A DNA stretch of 64,000 nucleotides from Saturnia japonica. Lineage: Eukaryota; Arthropoda; Insecta; Lepidoptera; Saturniidae. Location: NCBI GenBank assembly GCA_033032175.1, contig CM065316.1, positions 2,140,115-2,204,114 of the forward strand, given 5' to 3'. Positions within the stretch are counted from its first letter, which is position 1, and the number at the start of each line of letters is the position of its first letter. Below the pieces are notes generated by a model. It was not told the DNA's origin and searched no databases. It worked only from the letters and a program-made list of their open reading frames with translations. Positions 11,621 to 22,640 of the stretch are shown piece by piece. The position numbers were made by a program, and so were the translations under genes.

Positions 11621-12216
11621 ATCCAATTAATTTACTCGTTCATTTAATAACAACAAAAAAAAACAATCTCATTGCTTCTTTTTTTGGATTTTTGTTTTTC
11701 TATATTTTATTATTGTTCTTGTTACAGTTTATACTTTTCTTATTTTGTTTTTTTTTTTTCTTATACGAATATTTATTTAATGCATATAATTACTTTATGA
11801 ACATCGTTTTTCAATATTAAAAATATTTTTAATTATATTCAAGAACATATCACATTATTCAGCCAATTTCACTCGGCTTCAACTTTAGACTGATTTAGAA
11901 CAAAATAAATAATAATAATAATCGATTTATCGATGTTATTAAACTATCGATGACCAAAACGACATTTTCACGGATTTATCGACAACAAACTGTATTTCGC
12001 GAGCTCTATATTGTATTTCACATAATGCATAACAACAATACCCCGAACAAAAATAGGCAAATAGAAGACTTTTATAAAAATGCAAAACGAGGCGGGAGAA
12101 CATTCTGCCCACGCAGTGTTGACATTCCACAAATTAGCACCGGGCTGTGTTACTTCATCCGTTATGAAAAAAGAAAGATAGTTTTGATTATATTTTACTC
12201 GTCAAATAAAACGAAA
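11621..12216. other. Unassigned stretch with T-rich tract
   Basis: A strong T-rich strand bias at 11670-11765 includes a T-run at about 11740-11758. The 105-codon plus ORF at 11950-12267 has no recognised motif and runs into the tandem repeat that follows. Confidence 0.35.
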
Positions 12217-12462
12217 GGTAGGTTCGAATGTTATAAACATTCTAAGATTTCGTTAAAAATATTTTGATAGTTTGGTAATGAGTGAGGTATTATTTATTTA
12301 ATGCTCGCTTACCCGTGGCCTACATCTATTACGGTAGTCACTTTATTTAGGTAGGTTCGAATGTTATAAGTAGTCAAAGATTTAGGTGAAAATATTTTGA
12401 TAGTTTGGTAGTGAAGTATTCCACGGCCAACATCTATGGCAATATTTACTTTATTTATTATA
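12217..12462. repeat. Two-copy tandem repeat, about 133-bp period
   Basis: 'ggtaggttcgaatgttata' occurs at 12217 and again at 12350. Each is followed by an 'atattttgatagtttggta' block and then, further on, a 'catctat...ctttattta' block. The second unit is shorter. This is a local duplication and not a known element. Confidence 0.75.
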
Positions 12463-12961
12463 GGAATAGCTGAGTATAGCATAGCAAACATTGATAACAA
12501 TACACCTGCCTATTTGCTACACGCAAATAACAATACGTATGTTTTGCCAATATTACGAACAACGCGCATTCTTGGTTTAATTCCTATTTATCATTTTTTG
12601 GTTTTAACTTTTAATTATTATATTTATTAATATTTTATTTGTTTTGTATAACTTGTGTGTGTGTGTGTGACAAATAAATGTCTTCTATTTTTATTTTTCT
12701 TTCTTTCAATAAGAAAACAGCTTAAGATAAAATTCTTATATGCTGAACAATTAATTATAGGTAATTTATTTTATAAAGTAATCTGACAAACTATATCTAA
12801 AAGGAATTTATTGTTAAATTGTAATAGCCAGGTCTGTGCACATCGTCACAAACCACTGACGAAATCCTGCCGTATAAAAATATATTCATTTATCTATTAC
12901 GTTTTTATATTTGTATTTATGTCTATACATGTTACTTATTTCCTAATTTCCCGATTAACAT
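12463..12961. other. Unassigned stretch with GT microsatellite
   Basis: A short (GT)n run lies at about 12655-12669, next to an AAATAAATG-type sequence. Nothing else was recognised. Confidence 0.4.
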
Positions 12962-13249
12962 TCTATATAAAGGACACTGATTACGAATATGATGTTAAAA
13001 AGTTTGTCTGTCTGTTTGTTTATATAACCGAATTTAACTTAAAGGATTCTTATGAAATGTCGTGTACGGCATTTTAAACTTTTAACTTTTAAAATTTTTG
13101 AAAACCTGTTTTTCTTTATTAATTCTCAACCGATTTTGATGAAATTTTGTACACGGTAAATGTAACTGACGGGCTATAAGAATTGTCATTAATATGTGTA
13201 GAAATTAATAAAGAAACTAAAATAATGAATACCTAATAAACGCAGCTAG
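12962..13249 (+). mobile_element. Family X Helitron-like element, copy 1
   Basis: It starts at TCTATATAA (12962) and ends in CTAG at 13246-13249, followed by T. The interior has 'gtttgtctgtctgtttg', a 'ccgattttgatgaaatttt' block and 'tgtacacgg', shared with 44932-45253. An 88-codon ORF that overlaps its start is chance. Confidence 0.65.
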
Positions 13250-13789
13250 TTCAACTACCTATAGAATTGTTTATCTCTGTCCTCGGAAACCATTTTTTCC
13301 CCCAACAGATAAATCACGTAGGAATCGTTCATGCATAAAAATAAACCCTTTATCTACACCATATATATCTTACTGAGAAATAGTATCTGACATCAATTCT
13401 AAAGAATTCGTCTTATACATATATTATATATGCAAAGTAGCTTATGCGATATTATATATTATCTTTTTGTCATTGTGTGACCTTAAACCATGTCTCATAG
13501 GGTTGTCACTTTCAGCATGTATGCGATTCGATTTGTATCTTAATTATAATTATTTATAGGCTGTTCTCATTAGAATCCCATTGGATTTGCGACCTTTGTG
13601 TTTTAAGTTAAATATTCGTAAAAAAATTACGAAGGTATTAAAGCTCGATCTAAGTCATCGGATAATTCTAACAGTGATATTTGAATAAATACATGTCATA
13701 TAATCAAAGGCATTTACATAGATTTCAGAGTTGTTGGTGGAGTTTTGAGCTGCCACATTTGTGATTTTTTTATCGTTATAGGTATAGCA
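13250..13789. other. Unassigned AT-rich stretch
   Basis: No repeat family or gene was recognised. Confidence 0.4.
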
Positions 13790-14072
13790 TAGTGGCCACA
13801 ATCTCACCTGATCTTAAGTGATGATATGGCCAAAGAAGTGGAAGACTGGCTCTCAAGTGAAGCTGCCGGAACACACCTATTGGTGTTTGGTGACAGGTTT
13901 TTAACTTGAGGGTGATTGCTAGCCAGGTGGGCATTAGGAAAAGCCCTACCACCACGCTATGGTTTCATCGCGATGTTTTCCTTCACTGAAAACTCAGGCT
14001 CATTGCATGGATTCGAACACACGCCGATCAACGCGGAGTCCGTACACGCTACCAACTGAGCCATCATTGCTT
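13790..14072 (-). mobile_element. Family C tRNA-derived SINE, copy 1
   Basis: On the minus strand the 5' head reads 'gatggctcagttggtagcg', which is A-box-like, followed by a 'gtgttcgaatcc' B box about 30 bp later. The body continues with 'atcgcgatgaaaccatag' and ends near 'gagattgtggccactat'. A matching copy lies at 49117-49372 in the same orientation. It has no full tRNA fold, so it is a SINE. The 77-codon plus ORF at 13959-14192 is a shadow. Confidence 0.8.
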
Positions 14073-14084
14073 CAAACACTCGAG

Positions 14085-14300
14085 TTGATTAAGTTAAATT
14101 CTTTGACACTATATTATTTGGGTAATATTGGTGGCATTTTGCGTGATATGGTTTGGATATCGTGCATTCGTGAAGTTGGTTATAAAATGTAAAGTGGAAA
14201 CATGCATTCTGAGTTGCCAAAAAAAACTCCCTAGATAGTTCTAACAAGGGAGTCACCATCTTGTTAGACCCACTTAGAAGATTAGAAAACACTCGCAATG
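14085..14300 (-). repeat. Family J repeat, copy 1, with perfect stem-loop
   Basis: Stem CTAACAAG (14241-14248), an 11-nt loop, then CTTGTTAG (14260-14267). The flanking 'aactccctagatagtt' and the 'ggtggcattttgcgtgata' block match eight other copies. This copy is nearly full length, about 216 bp. Confidence 0.75.
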
Positions 14301-14623
14301 CTTAAAAACATTGACACTGGCAAATGCTTCTGTATTAGAAGAAAAAGAAAATATTTATTTTAGTTATTCCGAAGTTAAATCGAATACTCTAATATATATG
14401 GTAGGCTATAGAACATCTCTAGTTCTAACACTACTAAAGATAAATGAGGCTGTTAGTTGCAAGAGTGGTCTAAATCATTTTTTTTCCTATTATTTAATAA
14501 AATAAACACGGTAAATAATTTTAAAGATTCGTTAACAGATCAATTTTCAACCTACGTCATATAAGGACAGCATTAGTATTATTATAAAATAATAATAATA
14601 ATAAATCACATCACGTTAATAAT
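14301..14623. other. Unassigned stretch
   Basis: An (AAT)n run lies at 14588-14603, next to the Helitron-like element on the right. The 64-codon ORF at 14311-14505 has no recognised motif. Confidence 0.4.
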
Positions 14624-14624
14624 A

Positions 14625-14964
14625 CTAGCGATTGTCCTAAGGTCGAAATTCGACCAGCGACTTTTTGATCATAGACTATTATGTTTGACATTTGCAGTAT
14701 TCATAAACCTAAATAATGAGTATTATCTACACCACTTGCTGTAACTTTTCGTTGAGTGACAATATCAATATTTTGGTAGGGTTTCTGGTCGGGTTAGGAT
14801 TCCTTGTATTAATTTAATATATTAGTAACAAACAGTATAGATAAATTTTAGCTTTCTGCACTCCTTCTCCTATATATAAACTTATGACAAATCTCACAGT
14901 CTGCAGTGCACGCAATACGCTTAAAAAGGGGTAGAAAGCTTTTGCTTCACGTATTAAACATAGA
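14625..14964 (-). mobile_element. Family I Helitron-like element, copy 2 (full length)
   Basis: On the minus strand it begins with TCTATG at 14964 (subfamily consensus TCTATATATTAATACGTG) and ends with CTAG at 14625-14628, followed by T. The terminal hairpin is 'ggtcgaaattcgacc'. The body includes 'ctttctgcactccttctcc' (plus strand). It is about 340 bp and has no coding capacity. Confidence 0.8.
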
Positions 14965-15904
14965 TAACAAATAAAAATAAATATACATTTTCTGATAAAA
15001 GTAACCTATTCTATGTTTTTAGGTTTGTCGGCTTATAAACCCTAATTTGAATGCCCGCGCCACACTAAATGATACCTAGCGATTCAGTGAAGATATTATG
15101 CTGAAGATTGGACTTTTTAGTGTCGTTTTGCTTTCAAATATTTTTTAAATCGCCCAAGTCTTGACATATTCTTCAGTTCTTTGACCTCTCTTAAATCGTA
15201 TATCTTTAAAATTCTCCAATTATGACATGATTGAGTATTTATATTATTAACATTATTTTGTGTTATTATTGTTCGCTTTTAATTATTGTTATTATTTTTA
15301 TCAACTTTGTTAACGTAGTACTATATTTAATCAATATTAACGCTCGAAAATTGTTGCATGCTGTTCCCGCCTGTAAGTAGTGGAGTACTACATAATTATT
15401 GAGATGTGTTCGTATAACTAAAATATAAACATGTATCATATGACTGTTGTTGCTCTGTTGGCGCGCCAAATAAATAAAAAAGTGTACAAATGAGTAACAA
15501 AACTTAATATATCTGTGAATTATTTTTTATAAAATTAGAATCGAAAAAGTATGGGTTAGTCTATTTTTTCACTGACGCCCTAGAGTTTAAGCATCTTTAT
15601 GAATAATTGTGACGTGTCCGGTTAACGCATAAGTGATAAATTTAGATTGTTGGCACAGCATCCGTGATGCCGGAGTGATTGTTAACCGCCTTGGAACTGA
15701 CCTACCTTCATTACCAGCTAATGAAATTTGAATTCGATTATAAATACCCTCACAACACAACGGTACAGTACAAAAATCTTGGAATCCATCTGGATGGTAG
15801 GTAATAAAAAAGAGGTCAGTCACAAATAGATTGTTACAACTGAGAGGTCAAGTAGAAAGACTATATTAATTTCGATTTGTTAAAAATATTTAGATTATTT
15901 GTAC
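14965..15904. other. Unassigned stretch
   Basis: Minus-strand ORFs of 67 and 78 codons (15266-15469, 15587-15823) are unrecognised. No repeat family has a second copy here. Confidence 0.35.
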
Positions 15905-16130
15905 AGTATTTTTAAACAAGCTAAAATTATTAAAAAGGAAACAAGAAAAAAAATCCGAACGCAACAAAAACACTTGACTTAAAAAAACTATTTTTGTTTT
16001 TTATTTGATTCACAGATGGTCGTACTTAAATATTATATTAAGCCTATGTCACTCCCACAATTAAAATCCGTGAAACCGTTTAAGCTACAGAGCGTGCCAA
16101 AGAAATAGACATACATACATAATTTCGCAG
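15905..16130 (-). mobile_element. Family M dispersed repeat, copy 2
   Basis: On the minus strand it opens with 'atgtatgtatgtctatttc', 'tttggcacgctctgtagc' and 'aaacggtttcacggatttt', matching the copies at 37720 and 46855. The 3' part, an A- and T-rich 'tttttgtt...gtcaagtg' region, is decayed. Confidence 0.65.
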
Positions 16131-16689
16131 TCCAGTAAAAATACACTGAATTTAAAAAAAATCTAGATTAGTTTGATTTGTGTTTCTCACCTGATGATAT
16201 AGGTGAGGATATTACCGAAGATGATAATGTGTTTAGAAATGGGTCTGGTTCTACGATACAACTGCCGGAACATAATTGTTTTAGCGCTTCGCTATTACAT
16301 ATTTGTTTCAAAGAGCGCTCAGGTTCATTATTCATTGTATGTTTCGAACGAACGTCGATAAATGAGCTTCAACTATAATGCATATGTTGTCACGTTCTAC
16401 GACGCGCAGTGATTGATCGATTGCATGTAAAACCTCGACTTGATTACATTTGCAATGGAAAGTACTTTTTCTAACTGTTTTTATATGGAGATGCTGTCCT
16501 GTTTGGAGGGAAAGGTCCGTAAGTACCTTGTACAGAGTTGATAGAAAATTTATATTAACGTACATGTACGTTGGTAAGTAAAATTTATGTTGGCGGTTGA
16601 ATTTAAAATAATATATTCAGTCAAGTGTTTTTTGAGAGAAAATAAGTACATTGATGATTAGAACACAGTAGATTCTAAAAATAACATCA
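16131..16689. other. Unassigned stretch with an acidic ORF
   Basis: A 66-codon frame at 16178-16378 starts at TTG and encodes 'SPDDIGEDITEDDNVFRN', followed by hydrophobic and basic text. Acidic stretches of this kind occur near the N-terminus of some transposases. No neighbouring frame supports that, and there are no clear splice sites. I do not call it a gene. Confidence 0.3.
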
Positions 16690-16862
16690 GAGTTCGGCAT
16701 TACATTGCCCCGGTATTTGCTGTCATGCCGCGGCTGGTCCGCAAGCCTGGGTTTAAACTAGCTGATCCCGAAACGCGACAAACCAAAACAGTCACTGTGA
16801 CGAGTTCATCACTATGTGCATGGTGGTCGTAAACCAGTCGGGTAAAGATCCTGATTACGAAA
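16690..16862 (+). mobile_element. Family A interspersed repeat, copy 5 (partial)
   Basis: It contains 'gctgatcccgaaacgcgac', 'aaacagtcactgtgacg' and 'gtgcatggtggtcgtaaac', matching the central part of family A. Confidence 0.65.
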
Positions 16863-16982
16863 TGACACGACTAAGCGTGTCAATACCACAGGCGTTTGAA
16901 TTATTATATTATATGGATAATGTATATATGACATGTATTTTATGTATGATATTGCTAATTGAATAACAAGTTTATATACGTA

Positions 16983-17617
16983 CTAGCTGTGTCCCGCGGT
17001 TCCACTCACATTTAATTTAAATAAATCACTTCAGTATAGACTATATACTTATCGGGTGGCCAGGTTATGCGTCACATCGCACGCCATGTGTTGAATTATT
17101 TTAATTTTTCATTATCTCTCAAATTATACGTCCAAATAACATACTGTAAAGGGTAAAGCTTATGTTTATAAAATTATATTGATGATGAAGTAACTTTTGT
17201 TCGAAAGGATTAATATGCCATGCCTAAAAATGATGCACAAAAATCAATTTTTCATCTTAATTTGCAAAATACCTTATGGTGGCTTATGTATAATAGGTAG
17301 GCTTATGCTATCGCGGAGTCCTTTTTAGGTATGCTAAGGACCAATATTTTTGTAGAACATTGTATTTACTTATCACTAACCATAACGCCAGCGCACGCGG
17401 ATAAAACAGTTCAGGAACGCTTTTTATTCCGACTTAACAAAAATCAATATTAATAGCTAGTTGAGAGATGTACCTTAATGCTAGATAGCCTATATTATTC
17501 CTTGTGAATTTGGATATCATATACAAAAAGAATTTTACGAATGCGACCGATAGTTCTACAGATTAGAGTATTTAAACAAATATAAAAAACTCATCTGCTT
17601 TATTATACTAGTATAGA
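16983..17617 (-). mobile_element. Family E Helitron-like element, copy 2 (full length)
   Basis: On the minus strand it starts with TCTATACTAG (17617 leftward) and ends with CTAG at 16983-16986, after a 'ccgcgg'-type hairpin, with A/T at the junction. It is about 635 bp and matches 2287-2925 throughout. No ORF of interest lies within it. Confidence 0.8.
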
Positions 17618-18149
17618 TTGTATTGCTCGTGTATTGAACAACGAGCAATACATGTTCGTCTTGAATCAGTGTTTGCAGATATGTCCAATAATCTAGTTCA
17701 CAGAGCGGATATTGAGGCTTCCAATACGGTGTTGTATCTATCAAGACAGAAGGATATACAATCACAGCATTCATCCGCGGTCGCTGATCCTAGCTTTCGA
17801 GTAGCTATAGGTATCTTTCTGAACCCACCTATCTTTGTCTGTGTCTCTAATACGGTGTCGAATTACAAACGTCAAAACAAATGTGTCTTATTACTGTTTT
17901 ATATTACCAGTTCTTTGTTCTTGAATCAAAATGAAATTAATGTTGTGAAAACTAATAATTGCTACATAATTTCTTTAATATTTTAAATTAGTTTAGATCA
18001 TGTCCTCAAAAGTTACTGGCTGTATATTCACAAGTTTCTTTTAAAATATTAGTGATTGTAATATGAAATAATTAATTGGATAGAGTTTTTGTCGGTATCT
18101 TTAATCTATTACGTTGTGTTTTATTAATGGAATTTATTTAACTTGCCAT
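17618..18149. other. Unassigned stretch
   Basis: A 122-codon plus ORF (17618-17986) covers most of it but shows no domain or motif I can name. The text at 17620-17800 is less AT-rich than average. It might be old element coding DNA. Confidence 0.3.
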
Positions 18150-18425
18150 ATTAGTATTGGTAAAAACATGAAACTGAATTTTAAAACGGGTTTTCCCAAC
18201 CGATTGAACTGAAATTTTGCATACACGTTTAGTTTGGATGGTAATGGATGGTTTGCTAAGTGACGTCATTCTAAATCCATTATGGCGGATTGACAAAGAA
18301 GGCGGACCAGGGGCCCTAGCCAGGTTGCTTTCTACGTTTTCGTAAAAAAAAATTACATTTTCGTTAGCAACTGGGCTAGGCCCTCGGTTATAATATTTTA
18401 TGCACTCCCATGACATGGGTGTGAA
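18150..18425. mobile_element. Dispersed repeat with GC-rich inverted arms
   Basis: The arms 'aggggccctagccaggtt' (about 18309-18326) and 'aactgggctaggccctcg' (about 18369-18386) are near-perfect reverse complements around an A/T-rich centre. 'aaccgattgaactgaaatt' and 'ccattatggcgga' are phrases I recognise as common in lepidopteran dispersed repeats. There is no second copy in this window. The 92-codon minus ORF is not convincing. Confidence 0.45.
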
Positions 18426-18689
18426 ATGATATAGTTTGCCGATTAATGAGAAAATTTAAAAAAAGCTTGTCGCGCAAATATAAAAAGCAGAAAGGGGAAT
18501 TTAAACTAAATAAATATAAGTATTGTGTGTTACAAGTTACAACATTAAAAAATTTAATTATAGCTTGTTTAAAAAAAACGTTTTTTCATAAATATTTTAT
18601 ATAATACAGTTATGTTATTTGACGCTTCATTTGTATATAGTTTTGATATGTTAGTCAAAAAAATTATAAATAATAATTAGAAATATATT

Positions 18690-18790
18690 TTTTGAGCTAC
18701 CACAAAAACTCCCTGTACAGTTCTAACAAAGGAGCCAACACCATTTTGCTTAAATCGTTGTTTAAACTTTGAAGATTTGTAAAATATAAA
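18690..18790 (-). repeat. Family J repeat, copy 2 (degraded stem)
   Basis: 'ctaccacaaaaactccct', 'agttctaacaaaggagcc' and 'ccattttgctta' are recognisable, but the right stem arm has mutated. Only the core part is present. Confidence 0.6.
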
Positions 18791-19879
18791 TAATATAAAT
18801 TACAGAAATCCACAGTTCCTATATTTTCCCGCATACCCAGTGTGGTACCTACTATAAGAACATTTTTCAAGTTTTCAGATTTCCTCATTATGTTTCCCTA
18901 TACTGAAAGCGCATAGTGCTACTAATATCAAAGATTATGGTGTAAGCGAATTCCGAAAAAATCCCTAAAACTTCGGAGTTCGAATTTGCGAAATCGAATA
19001 TTTATTCTGCTACTTAAAACAACTCGACCACCGCGAAATCATTCCCTCCAAAGTTTTAATTTCTAAAAATCAAAGACGGGACGTAGTCGCTAAATGTATT
19101 TTATAGTGATCTGTATTAAAACGTAAATTTAGAACAAAATAAACTGTAGTTTCGTATGATCTAAAATACAACTACGTAATTTAAAATACGTTTTCATTTG
19201 ACTTCTATACGTATACGAAAATAAGTTTCCCTACGCGATAGTTAAAACTACATTCAAATCGTTCCACCAAAATGAACTGAAAAATCGGCTTTATAAAAAG
19301 TCTAAAAATGTTATTTGAAATTTTTGCCAAGTAAGATACGTTCTTAAAACTTTCACAAAAAAAACGAAGTTAACAATAAAAACGAACACGAACTCAAGTC
19401 CCATGACCCCCAATTAAGTTTATCTTTGGAATTATCAAATTATAACTCGTTTCCCAGCGAAACTGGCGTTCTTGCGAATTCCGTACATTTTTATATTATA
19501 CGAAGAAATGTAAACCTTAAAGTAGTAAAATAAGGAAACCATGTTGTTAATGTTTGTGGCTACATTAGTAGTACATTCGCACGAGGAAATCTAAAATGAT
19601 ATAATAATAGCTACGTGTTTTGTTAAAATAGTGTTGACGAAGCCTCTTATCGATAACTATTACCTTGCATGAAGGCTGTAATACCTATTCGATAAATGTT
19701 TTTTCAAAGCTATACTACTACTAGTTAAACTACATGATGTTACATGCTATCTTTATCCGCTGCCTAAGTGCACTTCTTTGTGTTATAAGAATGTTCAAAG
19801 TCACACAAATAACATTGGACCGGGCTATACTTGGAGGTTATTTGCGTGCTGGAATCAAAAATTAAGAGTATTTGCGAGT
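18791..19879. other. Unassigned AT-rich stretch
   Basis: No ORF above 60 codons was found apart from the frame overlapping family J, and no repeat family was recognised. Confidence 0.4.
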
Positions 19880-20015
19880 AGAACGAATGGCCGATGGGGC
19901 CGAAGAGGTCTCAAGTAGCAACCGCGTACTTACTAAAAAATGTAGCATAGGCAGGCCCGCCACTAGGTGAATGGTCAACCTGGTAAAAGTTGCGGCAAGC
20001 AGCTGGATGCGATAA
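19880..20015 (+). pseudogene. LINE reverse-transcriptase C-terminal tail (fragment)
   Basis: The frame from 19880 includes 'KKCSIGRPATR', a stop, then 'MVNLVKVAASSWMR' before further stops. The order 'R-S-x-G-R-P-P-T-R-W-x-D-D-L-V-K-V-A-G-x-x-W-M-R' is a signature I recall from the C-terminus of a very common insect non-LTR retrotransposon. Here the Trp codon of 'TRW' has become TGA. Only about 45 codons remain, with no polymerase motif, so it is a dead 5'-truncated insertion. A related fragment lies at 22470-22640. Confidence 0.6.
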
Positions 20016-21042
20016 TGATTTTAGAATATTAAGTGACGTTGTGACCTAAAATTATCACATAATAAGTGTAATCTCATAAATGTAGCTATCTACATCTACA
20101 TATAGATGTTTGACTGTAACATTTCAACTGCAGGTGTTGCATTTCGGTGGTAGGCTTCGAATGTATCCGTCCGTCCTTGGACGCATAATCTACGCGCTAC
20201 TGCTGAGTCATTTTATCGATTATGTTTGCGTAATTTTCCCAGTTTTTATGTAAATCGCAAATAAACATGCACGAGGTCGTCTACTCACCCGGAAGATATT
20301 ATGCTGCTTTTTAATTTTGTTTTTGTTTCTCAATTTTCTCGTGTATAGTTTACACCAACAACAGCAATAATAATAGCTTTTATGATACACCGACAAATGT
20401 GATGAATCGATGGTCGATATTTCACAGATATAAGAATTGAAAAATTAGTTTCCAATTTTTTAAATACTTTTGATGATCCAAAATTATTGTAAATAGTAAC
20501 TGTATCTAACTTTTGGACCAAAACTGATGATTAAAGATATCTCCATTTCACTAAAAGTCACGATCCAGTACTAGTAAATAAATATTCAATCTTAGTTAAT
20601 ATTTCGACGTACCTACATAAAACAATTTTTTTTGAAAATGAACGACTATTAAATAAAATCTCAAGTTATTTTTTTTTTAATCCTACCTCACACTTAATTT
20701 TGAAAAGTATTACGTGACGCATTATACATTTATATTCGTATAGTACCTATGTAATATACAGCTATCGATAAATAGTTGTTATGAAATTTGCATCGATAGG
20801 TCAGTGTAAAGAAAAATCACAACACTAAAGTCGACCATAATACGTGTTTATAGTGTTGTTGACTTTGCGACAGGTGGCAGCTCGCAGCCGTTAGTTTTTG
20901 TTCGCGCTGCTAATGCACAATGAGATTACTTAGTTTTTTGTTGACAAGCATTTTATTTACTTAAGTTATTAAGTGGGATTTAATTTGTTTCTTTTATATC
21001 AAGCTCCATTGATGTTTTGTTAGGTTTGGAACAACGGGGAAA
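20016..21042. other. Unassigned stretch with one GC-rich patch
   Basis: At 20865-20915 the text 'gacaggtggcagctcgcagc' and 'gttcgcgctgctaatgc' stands out. It shares 'aggtggcagc' with another GC-rich island at 34691. No gene was recognised. Confidence 0.35.
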
Positions 21043-21185
21043 ATATATATATTAATACGTGAAGCGAAAGCTTTATACGCTTTTTTAAGCGTATTGCGTG
21101 CACGGAAGACTGAGATTTAGCATGGTTAAAGTTTATATGGAGAAGGAGTGCAGAAAGCTAAAATTTATCTATAATATCTGTTGTT
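21043..21185 (+). mobile_element. Family I Helitron-like 5' fragment (left arm of head-to-head pair)
   Basis: It begins with the 5' end 'atatattaatacgtgaagc' and continues to 'ttatctataatatctgtt', then stops abruptly. It is the reverse complement of the right part of the neighbouring element, so the two form an imperfect inverted repeat. Confidence 0.7.
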
Positions 21186-21536
21186 AGACATTTACACTTT
21201 ACAGTAATCATAAACAATGAGTATTATCTACATCACTTGCTGTCACTTTTCGTTTAGTGACAATGTCAATATTTTGAAGGGTATGAGTTCAGTAGCACTT
21301 GTCGGGTTAGAATTCGCCGTATTAATTAATTTAATTTAATGTATTAGTAATTGATATTATGATAAATTTTAGCTTTCTGCACTCCTTCTCCATATAAACT
21401 TTAACCATACCAAATTTCACATTCTTCCGTGCACGCAATACGCTTAAAAAGGTAGAAAGTTTGAACAAAGCTACATTATATAGCTATATTATTATATACA
21501 TTAACAAAGCTTTTACTTCACGTATTAATATATAGA
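21186..21536 (-). mobile_element. Family I Helitron-like element, copy lacking its 3' end
   Basis: On the minus strand it starts with TCTATATATTAATACGTG at 21536 and runs to about 21186. The 3' hairpin and CTAG are missing. It carries an extra segment of roughly 60 bp near 21450-21510 ('ctatattattatataca') that other copies lack. Confidence 0.7.
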
Positions 21537-22469
21537 TATATTATACTTTTTATCGCAAGCGGAAGCTATAACTAGTAAAAATTATATATAAACGTAAACA
21601 ACATAAATTAATACAGTATCATTGTAAAACAAACCATAAAAGTTATTAATAAAACATTGTTATCAGTCGAAAATAATTTACTCTCCACGGAACAACGTCT
21701 AAACTTACTTTTACCGTAGAAAACGGAAACGTTAACGAAAGAAAAAAAGTACAACACAAAATCATTTCGTAACCCGACACCAACAACGGCGCCATTGATA
21801 AACTTTGTACTTTTATTGTAGACTAACTTTGAAACGCGGTTTGCACTACGCAATATTACTGATTTGAAAATTAGGGAACTTCTCGGTTTCATTAGTATGT
21901 TTGTTTGTGTACGAACTATTTACAAATTACACGATCGATTTTTGTTATTAGTTCACTGGTGTTATATGTCGTCGGATAACTATACGAACCGTTAGATTGA
22001 TCTGTACATATATATGTGTGTGTGTGTATGTACAGATATATATATTTTGCAAAACCTACCAAAATATAATCTTTAGATTGCAAATTTTAATCTCCGATCA
22101 CAATCTATCGACAGTTTACAATTTGGCTAGATTGTTTAGAAACTTACGTTTCTTATAATTTATCTGGTGACATACCTATACATTTATGGAAGGTTTTATT
22201 ATGTTGTAATTGTATGTATTGTTTGTCAATAACAAGGTATTCACTTAAAAATAAATATGGGATTTCATTGTTTTTATTAATTAATTAATTATTTTTTATC
22301 GCTTATACATAAATATGTCTGGTTGGCCTATCAAATTATGTATTTTGCTTGCCCGAAAAATGAACAGCAACTTAAGTTTTTCAATACATTTCGAATAATT
22401 AGCTATGTCGTGGCAGTCTGTTTGTCATATTTATACAAACAAGAACCTAAAGCATATTGGAAAAACGGG
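21537..22469. other. Unassigned stretch with TG/TA microsatellite
   Basis: A mixed (TA)n(TG)n run lies at about 22005-22045. The 94-codon minus ORF at 21608-21892 has no recognised motif. Confidence 0.4.
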
Positions 22470-22640
22470 GTCTTGAGTGGAAGCCATAAATATACAAGAA
22501 GGAGCGACGATCTACGCAAGGTAACTGGGTATGGGCTGGATCCAATGGACCAATAATTGTATACATTAGCTGGCCTATAAAGCCAACAGCCGACTGATAA
22601 TGAAAGACAATAATAGTCACGGTGCGATTAATTACAGTGC
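22470..22640 (+). pseudogene. LINE reverse-transcriptase C-terminal tail (fragment)
   Basis: The frame reads 'RRSDDLRKVTGYG', followed after a one-base shift by 'GWIQWTNN'. It fits the 'TRWSDDLVKVAGSGWMR' signature also seen, more decayed, at 19880-20015. It forms the end of a 77-codon ORF at 22323-22556 whose upstream part is not recognisable. The segment between 'VLSG' and 'RRSDDL' is shorter than I expect, so there is probably an internal deletion. No catalytic domain is present. Confidence 0.45.

Noticed and set aside
16178..16378. Acidic ORF as the N-terminus of a transposase
   Set aside because: Only a short acidic stretch supports it. There are no downstream catalytic motifs and no terminal repeats.
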